A stretch of 64,000 nucleotides of DNA from Glandiceps talaboti. Taxonomy: Eukaryota > Hemichordata > Enteropneusta > Spengelidae. Of the stretch, positions 23,875-35,853 are shown in pieces. The stretch's first letter is position 1. Each line of letters begins with the position of its first letter. The notes under the pieces were generated by a model. It worked only from the letters and a program-made list of their open reading frames with translations. It was not told where the DNA came from and did not search any database. A program made the translations under genes and the position numbers. The stretch spans positions 30,861,176-30,925,175 of the forward strand of contig NC_135550.1 in the NCBI RefSeq assembly GCF_964340395.1. Reading direction: 5' to 3'.

Positions 23875-25520
23875 CGATGCGTTCACCGAACCAGTATGTC
23901 TACTATTAAAGATTTAACAATTTATTATTTACTGCCATTAAAGAAGGCGGTCATTGTTCAATTACAATCAGTAAAAATTACAACAATGAAAGAAACCAAT
24001 TACCAAAGAAATGAAAATGAAATTTCGTTGATAGATTTTTAGCAACAAACGTACATTCTGTCATGAATACATGTAATAATTTACAGTTAATAAAAGTCTG
24101 ATAAAAATCACTGATAAGGAAAGTAAACTGTGAAGTTTAAACTTCGATATTACAATTACGATGTTCACTTTTTATCTCAGCCATAACACAAGATTTGATC
24201 AAAAGTCGTTTTGGTAATTCGATGTCGAAGGGAAAACAAAGAGGTAATCGCTCTGCTGTAACAACTACTATAGCCTTTTTATTTAGTCATATAGTGTGTA
24301 CAGGGACGCCAGATATTACATGTCTACTCATGGTGCTTACTTCACGCAAAACAGAGACCTAGCTAAATCATAGACAGTGGGGAGACCGGACCATTGTCCT
24401 TTGGATAAATTAAGTCTCAGACCAATACAAGTTTTCAATACAGTTGATGAACTGAGGTAAAAAGGTCAAAACACCGTAAATTAACATGGTCTGTGTAGTA
24501 TACAATATGCTTCTGTGTGTTTTAAGGTAAACAGAGCGACTGTAACACGTGGGTGTACCTCTCTTTATGTGAACTTGAACTCTGCGGTCACGAGCCACAT
24601 GGTCTAACAGTTAATATTATGTGGTCAAGGCGGATGAATGTCACAAACATGTCAAGGTGAACTGTGCGATCTTGGAATCAGGACAATGGCCGGCCATACG
24701 TTTCGAACAATTCGACTGTCTAGCTAGTGTAAGCATATGGTTGATGAAATCTTTAGCAGTCAATACATTAATCGCTTCACTTCAATTAGATGAGTATCTG
24801 TGATTGAAATCGACAACAGGTGTATTTTTTGAGAGAATGATTGTCGGCTTAGATTTCTAACAGACGACCAGTCGTTTTTCAATGACATGACCCTATAAAG
24901 ATGAAGACCATAGAGTAGTAGACGAGAGACAATGTCATCCGGCCATGAATGATTCAACTATTGATTTCCCCATTGTCGACTAGAATAACTAGTTCTAAAT
25001 GGAGTTCATTCAACTGAATAAAACTACGGTGTCTCCCCTCTTAGACATCAAACCGTTAACGTTATCAACCACGTCACTACTGTATACGCTGTTGCAGACA
25101 TAATCATTGAAGGGGTATTTTAAATTTCTGGAACACGATGTTTCTCTTCGAATCACACTGTCATAAACTAGAGGTAAGTAAAACCAACATTTTTTCGATT
25201 TTAAGGAAATAAACGTATTCACATATCAAACCGAATTATTTTTTTTAAAGTGTGTATTGTCGGCAGAATATCTATTATAAGATATACTTGATTTGATTTT
25301 TACTGCAATGAACACAGTGATTTATTATTTTCTTTTTTATAAATTATTTCCAGTTTGGTATATATGTATGTTATCGCCGTCGTCAAAGAGTAATATTCAT
25401 TTTCATTATATGAACGAACTACTTCGCACCAAGTTTGAAAACGTCTAAGATTATCTCATGTTTAGTCTTTTAGTTGGTTAACTGAGTTGATATTTTATAT
25501 ATTTACTTGAATATTTACAG

Positions 25521-25631
<111 letters not shown>

Positions 25632-26449
25632 GGTATTATCTGTATCATTGTCACACAAGGGACTGAGGCAGACACGACGAATTTTAACCCACCCGAAAAA
25701 GGAAACACGTTAACAACTGCTAGACATACAATAAGTGGGCATTGCATCACTTGTAATGACATATAGACATATGTAGTTGGCGTGTTGTACTATTTGGACC
25801 TTTATATGGAGTCAAATCATCACTGGACTGCTATGAATCGCCTCTAAAAATAAAAGATAATCCTATATCATAACAAAATCAATAATTTTAGAAAATAAAA
25901 ACAAGACAAATATTTAATGTCACATCATGTTAGTCCATAACCCTGCAGAAAAATACATTATATTTAATCTACTGCTGTTGTCAGTATGTGCCGTTTAAAA
26001 GTCACGCTTAGTTGTAGGTCACATCCAGTAGCCTCGACGTCCAATCAACAGTAGACTGGATTGTGCGCCCTCTATCAAGCCAACTTTAAAACATACATTT
26101 GTCATTTTTTACTGAAGTAATGTACTTCAAGTTAGCCTACATTGGATTTCATACTGTGATGAAAAAATAAATGTCTTAAATTTGTGCAGAATTATACTGA
26201 GTGGGAAGAATACAAATTAATAAACTATACCACAGGTAGGCTTATATATATCCCATGTTTACTACTAACGATAACGTGTGACGCATGTCATATTCATATC
26301 CTCATAAACTGTGTCAGAAGAAAAGGCAATGTGTCACAATTACAGTATTAAAACCATGACACGTGTTTCTATGTGACGTATGTTCATAGAATACATTGTT
26401 ATAAGGAAAACATTTCGTGCGATTTAACTCAGCATGTGTACATCAACAA

Positions 26450-26550
26450 TGCGCATGCGCTAAACAAGTACAGACCTGTTTTTGAGTCGACAGCAACTTT
26501 AGCACGTGAAATACTGTCTCGCGCCTCCGGACCTTTAAACATCGGGTAAG
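26450..26550 (+). promoter_or_regulatory. Promoter and noncoding first exon of ATF3-like copy 2
   Basis: Contains the NRF1-like palindrome TGCGCATGCGC (26450-26460), the E-box CACGTG (26503-26508) and CTCGCGCCTCCGGACC followed by TTTAAACATCGG. It ends at donor GTAAGA (26546). No in-frame ATG lies between the E-box and the donor, so this exon is noncoding. The block is homologous to 17046-17180 on the other strand. Confidence 0.7.
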
Positions 26551-27432
26551 AAAACTAATATTGTATCATTTAGTGGTGAGGAGGATCAATAATTGGTTGG
26601 GAAGTTATTTTTAACATTGGATGCAACTTTGTGGATCAAATTACAGCGATATCTACTTTGGATGACTGACTCGGTGATGGCATGATACCCGTAGTGTTGC
26701 TATCGCTGTAAACATGGTTAACCGGTCTTTCATGTCACTCTAATATTCATTCGGCGATATTTTGTTCTGCAATAATTAGAATTTTTCTCAAAAGTAAGCA
26801 TCGCGATATATTGACTTTCGTTTTGTTGATGAAGCATTATTTAGACTTCTGTATATGACTGCCGTATCAGGGTACTGCATGCATTGTAGTGACTATGCCA
26901 GTACGACGTACACCCTGTTGTTGAGATCCAGGGAAATCCCCATATCAAAAATTGCTGAATCAGGTTTGCATCCTTACACAATTATAAACCTCGTTCATTT
27001 TTCAGACAAGATCTCGTCATAATTATTTGTTTCTTGGATGAAATATGACAGTATAGTTTCTGGCGTTATTAGGACCCACAACGAGCTTTGTTCGATGCCC
27101 ATGTAAAAAAAAACACACTCGTTGGAACAAGGTCACATTTGAGAAAATGCTTACGTCAGGATATTTAGCGCTCTAGTTTGATTAAAAGCAACAAACGTTG
27201 TGAGGAATTATTGGAAAATGTGTCCATGTGCTCGAACTCCAATGCTTTAACTGTACCATGCACTAACAAAGCCATGACTCCATTTCGTCACGCCGTGACA
27301 GTCCTCGCTTGTTGTTGTGACCGAAACTCACCCATATATCTGTTGTTTATAAACTTCAAATTTTATTTCAAAACTATTTTTTAAAGCAAATCTTTTTATT
27401 TTATGCTACAGGAAGAATTTGGCCACGTATAC

Positions 27433-27660
27433 ATGGAAGTAATGGACGAACTACAATGTGAACACATGACGTTCGTCAAGGGTAATAATTCAAACGAAGT
27501 GCAGTTTGACGATGATCGCTATCAACGAGATTCTACAATACAGAACGAAATTATGCCAATGTTGATAAAAGAGGGGCTTAAATTCACCATCCAGGCTAAA
27601 CGAAGAGCCAAAGGACTTGATGATTTGAAAGTGGAAAACTATTGCAGAAAACCCGATGAA
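27433..27660 (+). CDS. atf3: ATF3-like copy 2, first coding exon
   Basis: ATG (MEVMDELQ) lies 21 nt after the TATGCTACAG acceptor, and the exon ends at donor GAA|GTAAGT. The first 35 residues differ strongly from copy 1, while the next 35 are nearly identical, so the conserved block marks the functional part. Confidence 0.87.
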
Positions 27661-28621
27661 GTAAGTAAGATTTTAATTATACGAATCCATGTAAGGAAAA
27701 ACTCTTGTATAGTATCGCTATGACTATGCATGTGACCGTTGTAGGCTTCACCTTTGACGGCATTTCTCATTTCCCTTCCCGAAAAAGATGATTTTGAATC
27801 AGTTCTTATAATTATTTCCATAAAAATTAAAGCACTTTCGCCCCTAAATATAACACGCAAATGCATTCACTTGGGACTTCATCACTTATACTTACAAATT
27901 CATTAAACTGTTCAGATTGTATTGAATTGAATTGAATTGAATTGAAAACCAAAACATCCTACACTCACGTTCGTTCGTTAATTTAAAATTTAAATATTTC
28001 TTATTTTTAAATATGTTTTATATATGAGAACAATTTTCTGAACTCTGAACTTAAAACACGTAATATTTTACATATACAAGAAAACATTAACATATACATT
28101 GTTACAGTATGTTATAGAGAGAAAGACAAGTCAGTTAAAGTGTAAAAAAATCAACTCTCCTTGTTGACCCCAACGTCTGTTTAGACAGTATATCAGATAT
28201 TGGTGACGAATTGTTATAACTTATATTTAGGTGTATTTCTAGTAGTAGCGGCATTTTCAGGTTAGTTACATTGGCCAATTACTGACTGCTTTGTAGAGCT
28301 TGGACTTGGACTTAAACAGTCCTGGTCCATCAACAACAACAATTAACGTTGACAACAATTTGAAAAATAGATATAAGTTACATAAGAAGTTGAGTTATAT
28401 TCATTCACTACGTATTGACATTTCATCAAAACTTACTAACGTCTTACGTCTATAAACCAGCTCACTTCCGAAGATTTGGAGCGACGCCGCATTCGACGAG
28501 AGAGAAATAGAATCGCAGCGGCCAAGTGCCGAAAAAAGACACAGAGCAGGCTTACTATTTTGGCGCAGGTAATGAGATTGTATTGTTTATATTTTTCTCA
28601 AAATCTCCTCCCTCCCTCCCT

Positions 28622-28689
<68 letters not shown>

Positions 28690-28714
28690 TCTCTCTCCCC
28701 TCTCCCTCTCCCTT

Positions 28715-28773
<59 letters not shown>

Positions 28774-29466
28774 CCCCAGTCTCTAGATATGTAATGTGTC
28801 GCTGTCTATCTCTCTGTCTCCCTCTGTAGATCTTTGTACTAAGCGTCCCTTTCTACCCCCTGCCTCACCCACCCACCCACTCACTCACTCACTCACTCAC
28901 TCACTCACTCACTCACTCACTCACTCACTCACTCACTCACTCACTCACTCACTCACTCACTCACTCACCCACCCACTCACTCACTCACTCACTCACTCAC
29001 TCACTCACTCACTCACTCACTCACTCACTCACTCACTCACTCACTCACTCACCCACCGACCGCTCACTCGCTCAATGTATGGTAAAGCTTAATCATTGTA
29101 ATGTTCGGATTCCGGATTTTACTTTTAATTCAGTGATTTTATTCCCTCTTGAATGCGTAGGAGGTAAAATGCCTAGAAGAGGCCAATGTCAGATTACATG
29201 TAAAGGTGAAGCAACTTGAAGCTGAGAAGGCACAGTTGTCAGAGGTTTTACAGTCACACATGGCGGAAAATCGTACATGTTTGGTCCATTCTCCAGAACA
29301 ATACACTGCCACTGCTGATATCATCTCCGAACCTACAACTCCCACAGACATTATGATCAACACTATGGATTCGATTGTACGAGGGGACACTGCCTTTTCA
29401 CCGATTTCTACATACACTGGCGAATTGTCAATCATTGATTGGCCTTCAACAAATATCATATGTTAA
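27433..29466 (+). CDS. atf3: ATF3/JDP2-like bZIP transcription factor, copy 2
   Basis: Three coding exons: 27433-27660 (76 codons), 28461-28568 (36) and 29161-29466 (101 plus stop), all phase 0, giving 213 residues. Exon 1 has MPMLIKEGLKFTIQAKRR, almost identical to copy 1 and matching the ATF3 family N-terminal block. Exon 2 is the basic region, RRERNRIAAAKCRKK. Exon 3 gives the zipper EVKCLEEANVRLHVKV and onward, ending in LQSH, then a Thr/Ser/Pro-rich tail ending DWPSTNIIC. AATAAA at 29604-29609 is a likely polyadenylation signal, and another lies near 29845. It is an inverted duplicate of the gene at 14419-16177. The stretch after the contact Arg (KKTQSRLTILAQ) has diverged more than in copy 1. 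Confidence 0.9.
28461..28568 (+). CDS. atf3: ATF3-like copy 2, basic-region exon (108 bp)
   Basis: Encodes LTSEDLERRRIRRERN, then RIAAAKCRKKTQSRLTILAQ, between acceptor AAACCAG and donor GTAATG. The contact residues are canonical and the length equals that of copy 1 and Fos. Confidence 0.92.
28604..28798. repeat. (CT)n microsatellite with C-rich breaks
   Basis: Long CT array with CCCT interruptions in the intron between the basic and zipper exons of ATF3-like copy 2. Open frames here are artefacts. Confidence 0.96.
28866..29060. repeat. (CTCA)n microsatellite
   Basis: About 48 CTCA units with two CCCA breaks, in the same intron, ending about 100 bp before the zipper exon. Confidence 0.97.
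29161..29466 (+). CDS. atf3: ATF3-like copy 2, zipper and C-terminal exon
   Basis: Follows acceptor GAATGCGTAG. Heptads are L-EEANVR-L-HVKVKQ-L-EAEKAQ-L-SEVLQS-H. The tail shares the Y-T-G-x-L motif near its end with copy 1. Confidence 0.9.
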   Translation, partial: EVKCLEEANVRLHVKVKQLEAEKAQLSEVLQSHMAENRTCLVHSPEQYTATADIISEPTTPTDIMINTMDSIVRGDTAFSPISTYTGELSIIDWPSTNIIC

Positions 29467-29603
29467 ACTCAGAAACTTCGTAAAGTTTGTTTTAACAACA
29501 TTCAAGGCTGACGGGAGAGGAACGCTGAAATGTTTTGGCTGCACATCCATGATAATGGTACCTAAGTAGTTTGTTCAAACACAGGTCAGATGAGAGAATT
29601 GGA

Positions 29604-29609
29604 AATAAA
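29604..29609 (+). terminator. AATAAA polyadenylation signal, ATF3-like copy 2
   Basis: AATAAA lies 138 bp after the stop codon. A second one near 29845 could give a longer 3'UTR. Confidence 0.5.
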
Positions 29610-30452
29610 AGCTCTTTTCCATATTTGTCATAACTACATTTTCAACAAGTGTGTCAGTCGCAGTCACTCAAGGTCAAGACGAATTGAATGGGAAATTCAG
29701 GATGCCTGTGTTTGGTTACAGTAGTCGTCGTTCTCTTATTGTTTATATTTCAATTTGATATTTCAGTGGCTTTCAGGATACATATAGTTCAGTGTTTTGA
29801 AGTTGGAGATTTCCCAATTAGGAGGAAACGTTGAGAGAAACACAAAATAAACACTTATAGTTGACCTCATTTTTGAAAAATGTTTGGCCATGTTATTACA
29901 TCATGTATTGTTCGTAAACTATGGCCGTTACAACTCTACGTTATATTTCATCTTTTATTTTCATGATTTTTGTACATAACTTAATCATGTTTAGTGAGTC
30001 ACTAAATCTTTTGTACAATTATATTTTTTTTTATCTAATAATTTGACAAAAAGTAAAAAAAAATGTTTTGTAATCATTTATCTATTATATCATCAGAATG
30101 TTTATTTGAATGTGTACTCTGTTTATCATAGGCAAGTTTCATTCTTGAATGTTAACAGTTTCCGGTTCAAACTATTCACACCAGGTTAAAGGTTACCATA
30201 ATGACGTCGATGTATGCTGTTTTGTGTGAAATGTTACAAATTGTCTTATTGACACAAAATCATTGCTACTGTAGATTGTTACATTGTTACATCACACAAC
30301 TGTTAACCCTTTGTTGCATCATTTGTTTCTTTCATTTATATTTATGTATTACAGAGACAGGAACATTTCATATATTCCTACAATTATATATTTGGATAAT
30401 AAAAACAGTATATATTCTAGCTTAAAGGTTTGTGTTCATGGCAGAGAGATTG

Positions 30453-30607
<155 letters not shown>

Positions 30608-30955
30608 AGGGGGGGACAGAGATAGAGACAGAGACAGAGATAGAGAGATGGGAAGAAGATATGCTGTATTTTTTGGTTTGTTTGATAATTTAATGGAGTG
30701 TGAAGGGGATGAGTGCCGGGATGAATGGTAATAGGATGTAGTAAAATCTTGTATATCCAACAATACACTACTGATCTATCTCTTTCGATGTCATTCAATG
30801 AAATGACAAAATTCAAAGTCCACTTGATGGAGAAAATAACAAAAGTCAATAATCTAGAAATAACAAGAAAATCCACAAGTACCCTCTGATTACAAATTGG
30901 CCTTAATGTGGCCATTGCAAGTCCTCGACGATCGATGTGGCTGCAGTAGATATAC

Positions 30956-31352
30956 AGAGCGCCACCAAAGTTTTGTACGATTTACAAATTCTTTAAAAAC
31001 GAAAGAAAAAGCTGTGTTGACGGTTGCTTATTTGCTATAACTGTTTCTCTGATAACCTCTCATATTTTCCGTTACTGAACCCCCATCCCCACCCCAACTA
31101 TTTAAACATATTTTCTCTTAGTAATATTAGTTTTAATAAATATTAAAACGTGATCACCAGTTTATTTTTTTTTATGTTTTGACATGCGATCCCAGACACG
31201 TTGCCAATCATATTGTGGCTGACTTCTTTCGATAGCATCGGCTGTGCTGTGTTGATTTCGAGAGCCGTAAATCCGGGTCATTATCTGCACAAGGAGCACT
31301 AGTACTTCAAACAAGAATGAATCGAGTGAAATCGTAAGGTTGGTGGCGCTCT
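30956..31352. mobile_element. Candidate MITE with 13-bp terminal inverted repeats
   Basis: AGAGCGCCACCAA at 30956-30968 is matched exactly by its reverse complement TTGGTGGCGCTCT at 31340-31352, bounding 397 bp without coding capacity. No clear target duplication is visible. Related half-motifs occur near 38717 and 63398. Confidence 0.5.
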
Positions 31353-31747
31353 ATGGTACATGTTGTTTCTGCACTAATGATGTTTAGAATCTCATGTTGA
31401 ATAATTTTGCGATAATATTTGATAACTACAAGATATTCTTCTTTTAATAATTCAGTAACAATTGTCGTTTTTCATCATTCAAGGGTTGCCTCAAAACGTG
31501 TGGCGATTCATTCTTCTATGCAAAGTGCTGTTTAGCAAACTGTTAGTATTGTTTCTATCCCCGGAATTCCACCAATATCAGCAAATAGTACCTATCTAAT
31601 CACGGACAGACTAACAGTGAATAGCCCTGATTATGGGGGACGGGGGTATTGTAACTTGTTATTTCTTGATGTGCTTGACACTAGAATATACAACTTGTAC
31701 ATAGATCGTTAAGTTCAAAGTGTACTCTGTACAGTATATTCGGTAGG

Positions 31748-32762
31748 TCACAAGTCTGTGTCAGTAATTATATCGACGGACTGTGCTTGCATAGAAGGTA
31801 CATCTTCAGGTGATAAAGCCATCGTTCTTTCACCTCCTGAAGGTATTTCAGCCGCCATGGGATCTGCCATCGATTCCTGTGCAAAAGTATAAAAGTATAT
31901 GGTCAAAACCACAACATTAGTTATTAATTCGAATACATAGTGTATTTATACACTCATGTAACTCTCAATCCCTAAACTGTTATAAAATAATTGTTATCCT
32001 GGTCAAAACGTTTTCCATAGTCTTTCCATAATAAACAAACATACTTCTTAGGAGAATATTTTCCCCATTTCATCTCTACCCCGATCGTGTACTCAAATAC
32101 GAATATTTGTAATCCTGTGTGGACCAAGAAAAGTAATTACAAATGTATCACCCACTCCAGTGCATCGTGCGGCCCGGCCTCTCTAGAAATGGCAAATCTT
32201 GTTTAGAAAATGTCTTCTGTACACTGGGGGGGGGGGGGCATTCTGTGAAACGTACAGAGCCAGGAACTGCTAATCTCTTTAAAGGTTAGCATTGGTTTTG
32301 GTAATATTATCATAACGACATTAGTAGCTCATAGTTGTGTTTGTTTCCCAGGACTTTGTATACAGCAGACCTCTTCTTAACCAGGTTTCCCAGGACTTTG
32401 TATACAGCAGACCTCTTCTTAACCAGGTTTGCCAAGTTATTTCAGAGAAGCTGTGTTGATGAACATCACTTTTGGTGAGCCCCATAAAGAAATGCAGCTA
32501 AGATAAAATGAGCCTCGTCTTTGTTCCCCTTAAAGTTGTGATTGACCGCACACAATGATAGATATTATCACATCAAACTGGAAACCACGTGGCTTAAATT
32601 ATACCAAGTACTTACTGAAGTCGACTGGTTGGTACTGATCGGTGTGGGATTTTCTAACGACGGTTGATTATTTCTGGTATACCGCATTTCTGTAAGACGA
32701 CTTAGGTTGTATGTTTCGATATTACACGGCCCGGGATTAGTTTCTCTTGGTGATACAGCCAT
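31748..32762 (-). CDS. Putative two-exon gene of unknown function
   Basis: Coding exons would be 32616-32762 (49 codons, starts MAVSPRETNPGP, donor TCA|GTAAGT) and 31748-31876 (42 codons plus stop, acceptor TTTTGCACAG), joined in phase 0 to give 91 residues. The product is polar, rich in Ser/Thr/Pro/Met, without a known domain, signal peptide or membrane segment. A possible noncoding first exon lies at 35338-35381 (acceptor TTTCCTGCAG, donor GTAAGT). The start of exon 1 (AACGATGGCTGTATCACC) is repeated with one change inside exon 2, hinting at an internal duplication. It lies between the ATF3-like genes and fos on the fos strand, but nothing shows it is a bZIP gene. It may be spurious. Confidence 0.3.
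32344..32427. repeat. Perfect 42-bp tandem duplication
   Basis: Two identical adjacent copies of a unit that starts TTTCCCAGGACTTTG and ends TTCTTAACCAGG. It lies in the intron of the putative gene at 31748-32762. Identity implies a very recent duplication. Confidence 0.93.
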
Positions 32763-32902
32763 CGTTAGGACTAGAGTTGCAGTGATAGATTGGTCGTCAC
32801 AACTGTCAAATAAATAAACGGTCGTGAAAACTTAAGGATTGTTTTCCGTTTTCCTTTATTCATATTTACCCCCCGTACGGATACGGAGGTATTAAAAGGG
32901 GG

Positions 32903-32903
32903 A

Positions 32904-32988
<85 letters not shown>

Positions 32989-32995
32989 GTCTGTC

Positions 32996-33027
<32 letters not shown>

Positions 33028-33126
33028 TGTATGTATGTATGTATGTATGTATGTATGTATGTATGTATGTATGTATGTATGTATGTATGTATGTATGTAT
33101 GTATGTATGTATGTATGTATGTATGT
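32903..33126. repeat. Compound (CTGT)n-(ATGT)n microsatellite
   Basis: About 95 bp of CTGT and then about 125 bp of ATGT, lying directly against the 145-bp tandem satellite. Frames across it (YIHT, CLSV, MYVC repeats) are artefacts. Confidence 0.97.
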
Positions 33127-33239
33127 CTGTCATTATTTTCTTAAAAACGGCTGGTTCAATTATAATGAAATTTGGTACATATAATGTTTGGGGTACCGGT
33201 TATGGCTAGACCTGATTAGTTTTTGAGCGAGATCTGTTC

Positions 33240-34720
33240 ATGTTAATTAGGGAAATTTGCATATAAATGAAATCAACTAATTAAGCAATATCTTAAGACT
33301 GCACACTTCAATTTCAATAAAATTTAGTATATTCGTTAAACATAACAACATACATTTGTCCTATAAAATTTGTTGATGTACCTTACAGCGTTAATGAATA
33401 ATTTGCATAACTAATTAGTTTTGGTAACATTAGGCTATATCTTAAGAAAGCATTCTTCAATGTCAATATAATTTAGTACATATAAGAAAACGCATATGTC
33501 CTATAAAATTTGTTAATGTACCTTACAGTGTTAATGAATAATTTACATAATTAATGATTTTCGGTAATTAGGCCATATCTTAAGAATACATACTTTCGAT
33601 TTCAATATAATTCAGTACATGATACACTGACCATAAGAATCGCATATGTCCTGTAAAGCTTGTTGATGTACCTTTCAGTGTTAATGAATAATTTGCATAA
33701 TTAATGATTCTTGGTAATTAGGTTATATCTTACGACTGCATACTTCAATTTCAATACCATTCAGTACACACATTAAACATAACAGGGTGCATATCTCCTA
33801 TAAATGTTATTGATTTCGCTTGAAGATTTAGTGAATAATTTGCATAATTAATTATTTTCGGTAATTAGGCTATATCTTAAGACTGCATACTTCAATTTCA
33901 ATATAATTTACTACATACATTAAACACAGCAAAGTTTATACGCCCTATAAAGTTTGTTGATGTACCTTACAGTGTTAATAACTAATTTGCATGATTAATG
34001 ATTTTTGGTAATTAGGATATATCATAAGAATGCATACTTGAATTTCAATATCATTTAGTACATGCATTAACCATAACAAAGCGGATATGTCCTATAGAAT
34101 TTGTTGATATAGCTTAACATTTTTAATGAGAAATGTGCATAATTAATGATTAGGTAACTAGGCTGCATCTGGGAAATGCAAGCTTCAAATTTCGTATAAT
34201 ATGATACATACATGTATATCAACCACAATAATACGCACCTGTCCTATGAAGTTTGTTGCTACAACTTTTACCTTTAATGAGTATTTTGAATAATGAACGA
34301 TATTCAGTAATATAAGTAGACAGTCGACAGTCGCTCGCGCCTTTTTTTCCTACGTTTTATCTAAACTTAACTTGAGTCGTTATCGCGCTTCGATCCGGCG
34401 CAATACTACTATAATCGCATACTGATATCGAGGGCCGAAGCTCGGGCCTTCGGCCCTCGATCTCTCGGGCCGTCGGCCCTCGATTTCAGTATGCAATTAT
34501 AGTAGTGTCGCGCCGGATCGGAGCGCGGCGACGACTTAAGTTTAGATAAAACGTGGGAAAAAACGCCCGAACGACTGTCGACTGTGTATAATATAAGCAG
34601 TATAATGCACTCTTAAAATTCCGTATAATTTGGCACATACATTAACCTAAGAAAGCACGCTTGTCCAAAACAGCCTGTTACCACAGTTTTTAAAGTTTAA
34701 TTTGCATAATTAGTGATTCC
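33240..34720. repeat. AT-rich satellite, unit about 145 bp, about 8 copies
   Basis: The landmark TTTGCATAATTAATGATT or a near variant recurs at about 33402, 33541, 33691, 33840, 33986, 34135, 34273 and 34702, at 138-150 bp spacing except where a palindromic element is inserted. Each unit also contains TTAGGCTATATCTTAAGA, CTTCAATTTCAATATAATTT and GTTGATGTACCTTACAGTG variants. Divergence between units is moderate. A tetranucleotide microsatellite directly followed by tandem core repeats is the layout of the pearl-type, Helitron-related elements known from bivalves; that assignment is an inference. Confidence 0.82.
34317..34588. mobile_element. Palindromic (foldback) MITE inserted in the satellite
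   Basis: The left end TAGACAGTCGACAGTCG and the reverse complement of the right end TACACAGTCGACAGTCG differ at one base. The arms remain complementary over about 120 bp each, around a GC-rich centre of GGGCCGAAGC-type repeats. TAATATAAG flanks the element on both sides (34308-34316 and 34589-34597), a 9-bp target duplication. That length suits Mutator-like elements. There is no coding capacity. Confidence 0.8.
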
Positions 34721-34808
34721 CTTACGAGAGGCATTCATTTTAAATCTGGTTCTTTATTATTGTCGTTCTTGTTTAATCAGTCATTGCTCCGGCGTGTTTA
34801 GTTTACAT

Positions 34809-34820
34809 TGCGCATGCGCG
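34809..34820. promoter_or_regulatory. NRF1-type motif TGCGCATGCGCG
   Basis: Exact match to the NRF1 consensus YGCGCAYGCGCR. The promoters of both ATF3-like genes carry shorter versions. Whether a promoter lies here is unknown. Confidence 0.3.
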
Positions 34821-35723
34821 TTTAATGCATTCTGAAAGACTGATGTCTCAGGCGCTAGTTTTTGTGTCGGTTGTGCGCTAGTAAATTTTTACCATTGGTA
34901 AAAGTATCAATCGCACCGGAGCTGGTTCCGCATTTCCTGTAAAAAAGAAATCAAAACTTCTGTTTGTGTATGTGCAATACCTGCAGATTGCAGTTCCGAA
35001 AACCGAAACAATAAAACGACTGAGATTTAAAAATAAAAAGAAAGACGTTGATTTATACTACACTTTTGTTCATTATATCGCTTGGGGAAAATGGACATGG
35101 GAGAATAGAGGGTGGTCATGGAGTTTTTGCATGACCGAAAAGACGCTAGAAATAGCGTAGACGGCACAGGAATATATAACTATTTTTATTCTAAATAGTA
35201 CCACAAAGTGATGGAATGTGTGTATTATTCACCTTAAATCATTTCAAGTTTAATGTCATATCTGACAACATGTCCATAATAATATGTACTCGTACTAGAG
35301 TTCGTATCTGGCAGATTAGCAAAGACCTGACACTTACCATTGGTGTGAAGAAAGGTCGACTTTCATGATATGTGTATCCACCTGCAGGAAAGTCCAGAGT
35401 TTCAATACTGCAAACAGTCCCCGCAATTCAGTTAGGAGATAAATATTGTTACTTTGATAACACTAGTTGTCCATTGAGATGTGAATTCTCATCGGCAGTA
35501 GACACACTGAACCAATTTAACAATTGTCACATTTAAGTGAGTTGGTTACTCCTCAGGGTCATACATACTTGACACAGCCTCACACTCGTGCTTGCGCACT
35601 TGTTGTCGCCCTAGCGCCCTCTACGATAAAGGTGATACGGTGTATAGGTTGAATAGTTACACGATTATATAGAAAGCAAACCATTATTATCTTATCTTAA
35701 AGTAACGTGGAAGGCACTTATCA

Positions 35724-35821
35724 AACACATACATACATACATACATACATACATACATACATACATACATACATACATACATACATACATACATACATAC
35801 ATACATACATACATACATACA

Positions 35822-35853
<32 letters not shown>

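Noticed and set aside
27915-27945. TTGAA repeat resembling a LINE tail
   Set aside because: It lies in the intron of ATF3-like copy 2 without reverse-transcriptase sequence or an AATAAAT stretch beside it, so it is treated as a microsatellite.
30201-30425. Open frame of 74 codons after ATF3-like copy 2
   Set aside because: AT-rich 3' flanking sequence with no motif, ending at the GA/CAGA microsatellite.
34966-35160. Plus-strand frame of 64 codons near the NRF1-type motif
   Set aside because: No ATG start and no recognisable domain. The motif alone does not make a promoter.
35338-35414. Possible coding reading of the leader exon (LDFPAGGYTYHESRPFFTPM)
   Set aside because: Joined to the next exon it meets a stop at once, so it could only be a noncoding leader for the putative gene at 31748-32762.
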